Positions 1 to 5,583 of a stretch of DNA of 6,487 nt are shown in pieces. Positions within the stretch are counted from its first letter, which is position 1. Each line of letters begins with the position of its first letter. The stretch is taken from NCBI GenBank assembly GCA_002348005.1, contig DDYQ01000091.1, positions 1 to 6,487 of the forward strand. The letters are read 5' to 3'. The notes beneath the pieces were generated by a model. The model worked only from the letters and a program-made list of their open reading frames with translations. It made no database searches and was not told the origin of the DNA. Source of the DNA: Desulfobacteraceae bacterium UBA2230 (GTDB lineage: Bacteria > Desulfobacterota > Desulfobacteria > Desulfobacterales > Desulfosarcinaceae). A program made the translations under genes and the position numbers.

Positions 1-745
1 ACCTGGGTGAGGAGCTGGAAGGTGCGCTCGGCGGCGCGCGGATCGCCATGGCCGAGGCCGACGTCGGCGTCCACCACGCCCACGAGGGCAAGGCCGGGAA
101 AGTTGTGGCCCTTGGCGACGAGCTGCGTGCCCACCACCACGTCCACCTCGCCCTTCGCAACCGCATCGAGCTCGGCCCGCATGCGCTCGACGCCGCCCAG
201 AAGGTCCGAGGAGAGCACCATGGTCCGCGCCTGCGGGAACAGCGCGCTCACCTCCTCCTGCAGGCGCTCGACGCCGGGGCCGACGGGAATGAGCGAGTCC
301 TTCTCGCCGCAGGCCGGGCAGGCCTCGGGAACCGGCGCCTGGTAGCCGCAATGGTGGCAGGTGAGGCGGCGGCGGAAGCGGTGCTCCACCAGCCAGGCGG
401 TGCAGGACGGGCAGCGCATGCGGTGCCCGCAGGAGCGGCACAGCGTCAGCGGGGCATAGCCGCGCCGGTTGAGGAACAGCAGCGCCTGGCCGCCCGCCTC
501 CAGCGTGTCGTTGACCTCCGCCTCTAGCCGCGGGGCGATCCAGCGGCCGCGCGGCGGGCCTTCCTTCCTGAGGTCGATGGGGGTGAGCGCCGGCACCTTG
601 GCGCCGCCGAAGCGCAGCGGTAGCGCGAGCCGGTTGTAGCGGCCGCGCCGCGCATTCACCTCGGTCTCGATGGAGGGCGTCGCCGAGGCGAGCAGGATCG
701 GGCATGAACAGAGCCGCGCGCGCACCACCGCCATGTCGCGGGCGT
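1..745. other. Segment of priA with alphaproteobacterial affinity and different codon use (candidate recombinant or mis-joined segment)
   Basis: Residues after about 411 of the encoded PriA carry wording typical of Rhizobiales-like PriA: GPPRGRW, TAWLVEHRF, GPGVERL and GDPRAAERTFQLL. Residues before that carry Desulfobacterota-like wording such as LVPEIALISQM and LHSGLSRGERFDQW. By hand count, leucine is encoded by CTC in 15 of 30 cases left of the switch and in 2 of 48 cases right of it. The boundary falls in or near the conserved YHARDMAVVRA stretch (about 719-749). The right-hand limit is approximate. The taxonomic reading is from memory of the families, not from an alignment. Confidence 0.6.
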
Positions 746-1976
746 GATAGCGTAAGGCGCCCTCCTGCTTGTAGGAATCGTCGTGTTCTTCGTCCACGAT
801 CACCAGGCCCAGCCGCTCGAGCGGCGCGAACACCGCCGAACGGGCGCCGATCACGATGCTGACCTGATGCTGCGCGATGCGCCGCCACTGGTCGAAACGT
901 TCGCCCCGCGAAAGTCCGCTGTGCAGAAGGGCCACGCGCTCGCCGAAACGCGCCCGGAAGGATCGCGCCATCTGGCTGATCAGGGCGATCTCGGGCACCA
1001 GCACCAGAACGGGCAAGCCGCGCGAAAGGGCCGTCGCGGCCAGGTGCAGATAGACCTCGGTCTTGCCCGAACCGGTCACCCCGGCCAGCACGAAGGGGGC
1101 GAAGCCCCGGCCCAGGGCCGGGCTGATGGCGGCGACCGCGGCGGCCTGTTCACCGGTCAATGCAGGGGCGCGGTCCGGCAGGATCGGTTCGCCCAGCGGA
1201 TCACGCAGCACCGGGCGCCGCTCCACCTGCACCTGGCCGTCGGACGCCATGGCGCGCACCAGGCCGGCGGCCGTGGCGACATGTTGTTTCAGTTCCGACA
1301 ACGGCAGCGGGCCATAGGTGCCCAGCAGGTCCAGGATCCGCCCGCGCTGGGGCGAGCGCCGGCCGGCCTCGGGGGCATCGGGCACACGGTGCACGAAACG
1401 TTCGTACAGGGGCCGCGCACTGTCCGGAGGCATCTGCGAGTGGCGCGCCACCCAGCCTTTTTTAACCCAGCGCACCAGGTCGCTGCGCCGCAGTTTTCGG
1501 TTGCAAGTGCGGCGCAGCGACTGGAAGCGGCTGGGGCCATCCGCCAGGGCCGTCAGGACCGCCCGGGCCGGGTCCTCCCCGGCCAGTTGCGCCACCACCG
1601 AACGGCCGGCTTCGGTCAGCCGGAAAGTGGTGTGCTCGGCCAGCGCCAGTCCACCGGGCAGGGCGGTTTCGATCACCGCGCCGATCGGATGGAGGTAATA
1701 TTCGGCCATCCAGGAAAAGAAGGGGATCAGCACCGGCGGGAAAAGCGGCGTCTCGTCAATGACATCGACCAGCGCCTTGATCTGATCGGCGGGCGGCGGT
1801 GTTTCCGCCGGCCCCAGCACGAAGCCGATCACCTGCCGCTTCCCAAACGGCACCAGCACCCGCTTGCCGACCGACGCCGCCGGGCTCAGTTCGGGGGGTA
1901 CCCGATAGGTGAACGTCTGCGCAAGCGGCAGCATAACGGCCACGTCGATCAGCGGGTTCGGAGGGTCAGCGGCCAC
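1..1976 (-). CDS. priA: Primosomal protein N' (PriA), replication restart helicase; C-terminus missing at left edge
   Basis: PriA is the superfamily 2 DNA helicase that recognises abandoned forks and starts primosome reassembly in the cytoplasm. The minus-strand frame is open from a GTG at 1976-1974 to the window edge (658 full codons). The start is set by AGGAGG (minus strand of 1982-1987), five bases upstream. Seen in order: N-terminal 3'-end-binding domain (DVAVMLPL, then RVLVPFGKR); a winged-helix region; Walker A GVTGSGKT at residues 299-306; Walker B DEEH at 395-398; eight zinc-binding cysteines at 513, 516, 522, 525, 540, 543, 553 and 556; a GTQLVAKGH helicase motif; and ERTFQLLTQV just before the edge. 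The expected AGRAGR motif and C-terminal domain lie outside. Walker A sits about 75 residues later than in E. coli PriA, as I expect for Desulfobacterota. From about residue 411 onward the protein instead looks alphaproteobacterial. Family call is certain; the integrity of the gene is not. Confidence 0.95.
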   Translation of the reverse strand, partial: MAADPPNPLIDVAVMLPLAQTFTYRVPPELSPAASVGKRVLVPFGKRQVIGFVLGPAETPPPADQIKALVDVIDETPLFPPVLIPFFSWMAEYYLHPIGAVIETALPGGLALAEHTTFRLTEAGRSVVAQLAGEDPARAVLTALADGPSRFQSLRRTCNRKLRRSDLVRWVKKGWVARHSQMPPDSARPLYERFVHRVPDAPEAGRRSPQRGRILDLLGTYGPLPLSELKQHVATAAGLVRAMASDGQVQVERRPVLRDPLGEPILPDRAPALTGEQAAAVAAISPALGRGFAPFVLAGVTGSGKTEVYLHLAATALSRGLPVLVLVPEIALISQMARSFRARFGERVALLHSGLSRGERFDQWRRIAQHQVSIVIGARSAVFAPLERLGLVIVDEEHDDSYKQEGALRYHARDMAVVRARLCSCPILLASATPSIETEVNARRGRYNRLALPLRFGGAKVPALTPIDLRKEGPPRGRWIAPRLEAEVNDTLEAGGQALLFLNRRGYAPLTLCRSCGHRMRCPSCTAWLVEHRFRRRLTCHHCGYQAPVPEACPACGEKDSLIPVGPGVERLQEEVSALFPQARTMVLSSDLLGGVERMRAELDAVAKGEVDVVVGTQLVAKGHNFPGLALVGVVDADVGLGHGDPRAAERTFQLLTQ

Positions 1977-2043
1977 GACGCCCTCCTGCCGGCAGTGGAC
2001 CGTGCGTTTGGCTTGAGGCGGATTTTGCTGAACTATCAAAACC

Positions 2044-2072
2044 TTGCCATATTCCAGGGGATGTACTATAGT
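2044..2072 (+). promoter_or_regulatory. Sigma70-type promoter for the small secreted protein gene
   Basis: TTGCCA (2044-2049) and TATAGT (2067-2072) are separated by exactly 17 bases, in a locally AT-richer patch upstream of the plus-strand gene at 2182. Initiation near 2079 would leave a leader of about 100 bases. The -10 overlaps the palindrome ACTATAGT (2065-2072), so the same bases also read TATAGT on the minus strand, towards priA. Confidence 0.65.
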
Positions 2073-2181
2073 GCGGTTCGGTCGTGCGCAATTACGCCCT
2101 CTCAAGTTTCCCGTTGCGGCGGCCGATAGGGAGAAAAACACTCCACAAGAGCAGGCAGTCGTCACCGAAAGGGGGAAACCG

Positions 2182-2490
2182 ATGCGGTTAAAGTACCGAC
2201 AGTACACGATATGGGTCGTCATCCTGGCGCTGGTGAGCGTTCCCTGCGGAGCTTTGGCCAGCGAGGGCGGTATTCCCTACCGAGACCCCCAGATCCAGGC
2301 GGGCGCAATGGCCACCGACGCCGTGCTGGTCCGGCCGCTGGGCATCGTTGCGACCGTCCTGGGGTTCGGGCTCTTCGTCGTTTCGGTCCCATTTTCCGCT
2401 CTGGGCGGAAACACCGGGGAAGCCTGGCAGACCCTGGTGGTCCGGCCGGCCCAGTTCACCTTCACCCGGCCCCTGGGTGATTTTGAATGA
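2182..2490 (+). CDS. Small secreted or inner-membrane protein of unknown function (102 aa)
   Basis: I cannot assign a function. The ATG at 2182 is preceded by a purine-rich ribosome site (AAAGGGGG, 2168-2175) at a normal distance, which favours it over the upstream in-frame codons open from 2044. Residues 1-26 form a classical Sec signal peptide: basic MRLKYR, a hydrophobic core at about 10-20, and ALA at 24-26 for signal peptidase I. C22 is not in a lipobox. A second hydrophobic segment at about 53-73, rich in Gly, Val and Phe, could anchor the mature protein in the membrane. The C-terminus VVRPAQFTFTRPLGDFE resembles small conserved hypothetical proteins that I recall from Desulfobacterota and other proteobacteria, some of them loosely annotated as transporters without evidence. 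It has its own promoter and converges on gltA, so it is probably monocistronic. Confidence 0.8.
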   Translation: MRLKYRQYTIWVVILALVSVPCGALASEGGIPYRDPQIQAGAMATDAVLVRPLGIVATVLGFGLFVVSVPFSALGGNTGEAWQTLVVRPAQFTFTRPLGDFE

Positions 2491-2493
2491 ACC

Positions 2494-2511
2494 TGCGGGC
2501 GCGCGCCCGCA
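2494..2511. repeat. 18-nt perfect palindrome just after a stop codon
   Basis: TGCGGGCGCGCGCCCGCA equals its own reverse complement and starts four bases after the stop of the small secreted protein gene. It can fold as a short GC-only stem in RNA from either strand, but no T-run follows on either side, so it is not a standard intrinsic terminator. It could slow polymerase or protect a 3' end between the two convergent genes. Confidence 0.5.
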
Positions 2512-2530
2512 ACCCCTGCAGCCTGACGCC

Positions 2531-2564
2531 GGGGATGCGTCTCTCTTTCCGCTCCCGCATCCCC
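2531..2564. terminator. Hairpin in the convergent gap, candidate bidirectional transcript end
   Basis: GGGGATGCG (2531-2539) pairs perfectly with CGCATCCCC (2556-2564) around a 16-base loop. It lies 40 bases past the small protein gene's stop and 57 bases past the gltA stop, where both convergent transcripts should end. There is no U-tract on either strand and the loop is large, so it may mark an RNA 3' end or a Rho-assisted stop rather than a classical intrinsic terminator. Confidence 0.35.
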
Positions 2565-2621
2565 CACCCATAGCCACCCGCGCGACCGGCTGCGCCCGGA
2601 ACTTCGAAGATCCCGAACGGA

Positions 2622-3908
2622 TCACGCTTCGCGTGCTTCGACCGGCACGTAGTGCGAAAGCACCGGGCCGGTGTAAACCTGCCGGGGCCGCACGATGCGC
2701 CACTGCGGGTCGTCCATGCTCTCCTTCCACTGCGCGATCCAGCCGGGCAGCCGCCCGATCGCGAACAGCACCGTGAACATGTTGGTGGGGATACCGATGG
2801 CGCGCAGGACGATGCCGCTGTAAAAATCGACATTGGGATAAAAATTGTTGTCCTTGAAATAGGGATCCTGCAGGGCCGCCGCTTCCAGTTCCTTGGCGAT
2901 CTCCAGCAGCGGGTCGTGCAGGTTGAGCGCGCTCAGCAGCTGGTCGCACGTCTCTTTCATGATCTTGGCCCGCGGATCGTACGTTTTGTACACCCGATGA
3001 CCGAATCCCATCAGGCGGAAGGGATCCTTGCGGTCCTTGGCGCGGTCGATGTACTTTCGGAAATTGCCGCCGTCCTTCTGGATCCGGGTCAGCATCTCCA
3101 CCACCGCCTGATTGGCGCCGCCGTGCAGCGGTCCCCAAAGGGCCGCGATACCCGCCGAAATGGCGGCGTAGAGATTGACGCGGCCGCTGCCCACCACGCG
3201 CACCGCCGATGTGGAGCAGTTCTGTTCGTGATCGGCGTGCAGAATCCAGAAAACCTCCAGGGCGCGTACGACTTCGCGTTGGAATTCGTAGGGCCTGACC
3301 GGCGTGCTGAACATCATGTTCAGGAAGTTTTCGCAGTACGCCAGGTCCGGCCGGGGATAGACCACGGTGTGGCCGCGCGAAATTTTGTAAGACATGGCCG
3401 CCATGGTGCGGACCTTGGCCAGCAGGCGGGTCACGGTCATGTTGATCTCCTCCTCGCCGGTCTCCAGTTCGGGGTAGAAACTGCGCAGGGCGTTGACCAT
3501 GGCCGACAGAATACCCATCGGGTGGCCGGCCCGCGGGAAATTCTGGTAGAAGGTTTTCATGTCCTCGTGGACCAGCGAATGGTCGTTGAGCATGATCGAG
3601 AACGTGCGCAGCTCCCGGCCCGTCGGCAGCCGTCCGTTGATCAGCAGATAGGCGGTCTCCTTGAAGGTCGAGTACTTGGCCAGTTCCTCCACCGGAATGC
3701 CGCGGTAGCGCAAAATGCCTTTTTCGCCATTCATATAGGTAATGCCGCTCTGGCAGGCGCCGGTATTGGCGAACCCCGGATCGAGGGTAATCAAACCGGT
3801 CTGGGACCGCAGCTGTTTGATATCGATCGCCTTATCGCCTTCGGAACCCTCGATCAGCGGCAGCTTGTAGCTTTTTCCCTGGTACGTCAACGTTGCGAAA
3901 TCATCCAT
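2622..3908 (-). CDS. gltA: Citrate synthase (hexameric type II-like)
   Basis: Condenses acetyl-CoA with oxaloacetate to give citrate and CoA, the entry step of the TCA cycle and of glutamate synthesis, in the cytoplasm. The 428-residue length matches GltA of E. coli. All key residues are visible: HADHEQN at 224-230, H262 in GPLHGGAN, H304 in GFGHRVY, R313 in YDPRA, D361 in NVDFYSG, and the CoA/citrate-binding RPRQ-YTG region at 407-414. An N-terminal small domain (residues about 1-50), as in the type II, NADH-sensitive branch, is present. The cysteine that is C206 in the E. coli enzyme, part of its NADH site, aligns with V204 here (STPVRPYE), so allosteric control may differ. The ATG at 3908 follows GGAGG (minus strand of 3916-3920) at seven bases. 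It stands alone between a convergent and a divergent neighbour, so it is likely monocistronic, with its own promoter. Confidence 0.97.
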   Translation of the reverse strand: MDDFATLTYQGKSYKLPLIEGSEGDKAIDIKQLRSQTGLITLDPGFANTGACQSGITYMNGEKGILRYRGIPVEELAKYSTFKETAYLLINGRLPTGRELRTFSIMLNDHSLVHEDMKTFYQNFPRAGHPMGILSAMVNALRSFYPELETGEEEINMTVTRLLAKVRTMAAMSYKISRGHTVVYPRPDLAYCENFLNMMFSTPVRPYEFQREVVRALEVFWILHADHEQNCSTSAVRVVGSGRVNLYAAISAGIAALWGPLHGGANQAVVEMLTRIQKDGGNFRKYIDRAKDRKDPFRLMGFGHRVYKTYDPRAKIMKETCDQLLSALNLHDPLLEIAKELEAAALQDPYFKDNNFYPNVDFYSGIVLRAIGIPTNMFTVLFAIGRLPGWIAQWKESMDDPQWRIVRPRQVYTGPVLSHYVPVEAREA

Positions 3909-3975
3909 GGCATATCCTCCGATCGAGTGGCTGTCCGCGGTAGCTGGCGGAGCGTGGTTCTGCCGGGCAGGATAG

Positions 3976-3989
3976 TTTCTATATAGAAA
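3976..3989. promoter_or_regulatory. 14-nt perfect palindrome over the gltA -10, candidate operator
   Basis: TTTCTATATAGAAA is its own reverse complement and covers the whole gltA -10 hexamer. A symmetric site at this position is where a dimeric repressor would block the promoter. Part of the symmetry comes simply from the TATA core of the -10, so the operator reading is inference. No regulator gene lies in the window to pair with it. Confidence 0.35.
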
Positions 3990-4006
3990 GCGTTTGCAGG
4001 GGTCAA
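3978..4006 (-). promoter_or_regulatory. gltA: Sigma70-type promoter of gltA
   Basis: On the minus strand, TTGACC (4006-4001) and TATAGA (3983-3978) are separated by 17 bases, one mismatch from consensus at -35 and one at -10. Transcription from about 3971 would give a leader of roughly 60 bases ending in the GGAGG ribosome site of gltA. This is the best-scoring promoter seen by eye in the window. Confidence 0.75.
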
Positions 4007-4091
4007 GAAATTGGACGGCAATCCTTCGGCGGGAGGCTGCCGGCGCAGGAGATCAGCACCATCGTACGCGAAAATGCGGGTTGAAGCGCCT

Positions 4092-4119
4092 TTGAAAAAC
4101 GCCGCCGATGGATTACGTT
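4092..4119 (+). promoter_or_regulatory. Weak promoter candidate for the 263-aa unknown gene
   Basis: TTGAAA (4092-4097) and TACGTT (4114-4119) are 16 bases apart, upstream of the ATG at 4155. The -10 is poor. A competing possibility is TTCTGC (3958-3963) with TATATA (3980-3985), inside the gltA promoter palindrome and directed to the right. Confidence 0.25.
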
Positions 4120-4154
4120 ATTGGCTTGATGAACCCTTAATGCGGGGAGGAAGT

Positions 4155-4946
4155 ATGGGATTCAAGGAAAACCTGCTCCAGAAAATGAAAATCGACATGC
4201 TGACCGGTCAGGTGCAGCAGACCATTGGCGTGACGCCCGAGGGTCCTCAGCGGCTCGACCGCGACGCGATGCGTGAATTGCTCGTAATGGCGGGGTACAC
4301 CCATCAGAGCGAGCGCAACCTTGATTTTTATTTCATGGATGGCAGCAAACAGATTCTGGTGTTGGACAATGAACTTAAAATTTACCGCGCGGACGTCGCG
4401 GACGTGGCCATGCGCAAGAACCCGACGGTCAAGGAGATGGTCAGCATCCGCAATGCCATCAAGATCCTGAGCGACAAGGACGTGGTGGTCAGCCGCAAGG
4501 ACGAAACCCTGCAGCGCATCCGGAATGAACTGCTGGCCCGCCTGGATCTGACCTACACCCCCGGCGATATCGAGGCGCTGGCCCTGGAGGGCCGCACCGC
4601 CCTGCGCAACGACTCCACCGAAGGATTGATCGAAATCCTCACCCTCTTTACGGAACTGCTCGATTATCGTAAGGCACCCAAGGTTTTTGCCGCAGCCCAT
4701 CACCACGTCTGGGGCAAGGTCAAGGAACCGCACCCCGGAGACATCGTAATGGAACCGATCCTGCTGTTCGGCCTGCTGCACAATCGACTGGGCCTGGTAC
4801 GCGGGCCGGTGAGCAGCCTGAACCGCGACGCCATGGAGCATTACCTCAACATACTCAAAGGCAACGCTCGAGCCGATCTGGAAGGCGAAACCGTACTCAC
4901 ATTCCTCGAGCAGGAGGTCCTGACCCGGAATCCCAAGGTGATTTGA
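4155..4946 (+). CDS. Conserved-looking protein of unknown function (263 aa)
   Basis: I do not recognise a named domain. The ATG at 4155 follows GGGGAGG (4144-4150) at four bases. An in-frame ATG at 4140 lies upstream of that site and is less likely, and the frame open back to 4011 shows no protein-like sequence. The product is soluble: no signal peptide and no membrane segment. It looks mostly helical, with a basic N-terminus (MGFKENLLQKMKID). A central block has ILVLDNELKIYRADVADV (67-84), then a Lys-rich segment with TVKEMVSIRNAIKIL (91-105) and DVVVSRKDETL (109-119). A His cluster AHHHVW sits at 181-186. I recall similar hypothetical proteins in Desulfobacterota genomes. Codon use and frame structure are those of a real gene. 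It is divergent from gltA and followed by a long gap, so it is probably transcribed alone; its biological role is open. Confidence 0.82.
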   Translation: MGFKENLLQKMKIDMLTGQVQQTIGVTPEGPQRLDRDAMRELLVMAGYTHQSERNLDFYFMDGSKQILVLDNELKIYRADVADVAMRKNPTVKEMVSIRNAIKILSDKDVVVSRKDETLQRIRNELLARLDLTYTPGDIEALALEGRTALRNDSTEGLIEILTLFTELLDYRKAPKVFAAAHHHVWGKVKEPHPGDIVMEPILLFGLLHNRLGLVRGPVSSLNRDAMEHYLNILKGNARADLEGETVLTFLEQEVLTRNPKVI

Positions 4947-5202
4947 CGCTCCCGCCTCACGGGATGGTCGCAGCAGTCCCCTGTTGAAGCGTTGAGGCGC
5001 CCTGCCGCCAACCCCGGCGGCCGCCCTGCGCCTCCCGCGCCCGCCCTGTGGCCGCCGGACCTCGCGTCTCGGGGAATCCGGCCTTCACCACACACCGTCC
5101 CGCTGTTCAAAGCCAGGCGCTTTCGATACACGGCCCGCGCCGCGGAGGCCCATGCGCGGTCGAACCTTTTTGGTCCTCCCCGGAAATAGAGTCGAATCCA
5201 TA

Positions 5203-5230
5203 TTGTATTGCGCCGACAACCTATGATAAT
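5203..5230 (+). promoter_or_regulatory. AT-rich promoter candidate upstream of the response regulator
   Basis: TTGTAT (5203-5208) and GATAAT (5225-5230) are 16 bases apart, in the only clearly AT-rich island (about 5185-5235) of a GC-rich gap. The -10 matches five of six consensus bases; the -35 matches only its TTG. If used, it gives a leader of about 350 bases before the response regulator start at 5584. Confidence 0.4.
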
Positions 5231-5430
5231 AATTCGTCCCTTGGTCCTTCGGGAACTGAAAACGTGCCGGATCAAAGGCTCATAATGGGAAACGCTCTAC
5301 CGATGAATGCCCACTGCTCGATCTTCCACGATGACAGCGGTCCGCCCGGTGCCCCGGGAGCACCCGCCAGGCCGCCTGACCGGGCTCCGCAAACCGCTGG
5401 AAAGATCATTGCAATCCCTGGCACGACGGT

Positions 5431-5530
5431 TCTCCCACTCCCCCGCTTTTTCCGCTCCTTCGCAACGGCATCACCTTCACCCCTCCGGAACGTCAGCCGC
5501 AAAACCCCTAACCGCCTGAACCGCCGAAAT
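5431..5530 (+). promoter_or_regulatory. C-rich, G-poor leader segment, candidate Rho-utilisation (rut) region
   Basis: By hand count these 100 bases hold 47 C and only 14 G on the plus strand. A bubble of C over G in untranslated, weakly structured RNA is the known hallmark of Rho loading sites. It lies directly upstream of the response regulator gene, where Rho-dependent attenuation could act. Function is inferred from composition only. Confidence 0.3.
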
Positions 5531-5583
5531 GCTTGTGCGGATTCGGCCGGCCCGCAGGCGACCCAAAGGCCCTGGAGGTGAAC

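Larger units (their letters stand above)
4947..5583. other. 637-base region without a convincing gene
   Basis: Open frames exist on both strands here, but their translations are Arg/Pro/Ala-rich, start without ribosome sites, and show no recognisable motif. The left part (4947-5160) holds only short GC-rich dyads: TCCCG/CGGGA at 4950-4964 just after the preceding stop, CCGCC/GGCGG at 5005-5020, and CCGCGC/GCGCGG at 5135-5159. None has a T-run directly after the stem. The middle (5185-5235) is an AT-rich island with a promoter candidate. The right part is an unusual C-rich, G-poor stretch leading into the response regulator gene. It may be a long 5' leader, a decayed gene, or both. Confidence 0.6.

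Noticed and set aside
783..2129. Long plus-strand open frame (448 codons) opposite priA
   Set aside because: It is antisense to a clear priA frame, has no ribosome site, and its product is His/Gln/Arg/Gly-rich with no domain, as expected for the reverse of a high-GC gene.
2462..2484. Terminator-like TCACCC/GGGTGA hairpin followed by TTTT
   Set aside because: It lies inside the last codons of the small protein gene and has only a six-base stem with four T; termination before the stop codon would be odd.
2652..3986. Long plus-strand open frame (444 codons) opposite gltA
   Set aside because: Antisense shadow of the citrate synthase gene; high GC removes stops in this frame and the translation shows no protein-like motifs.
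4011..4154. N-terminal extension of the 263-aa protein
   Set aside because: The frame is open, but the sequence is not protein-like and the strong ribosome site at 4144-4150 fixes the start at 4155.
5190..5199. T-loop-like AGTCGAATCC suggesting a tRNA
   Set aside because: No acceptor stem, D-arm or anticodon arm can be drawn around it.
5419..5434. Sigma54-like TGGCACG (5419-5425) upstream of the response regulator
   Set aside because: The -24 half matches, but the bases at -12 are TTCTC and lack the required GC, so a functional sigma54 promoter is unlikely.
5048..5581. Plus-strand open frame of 177 codons in the long gap
   Set aside because: Pro/Arg/Ala-rich low-complexity product, no ribosome site, and no motif; explained by C-rich composition.
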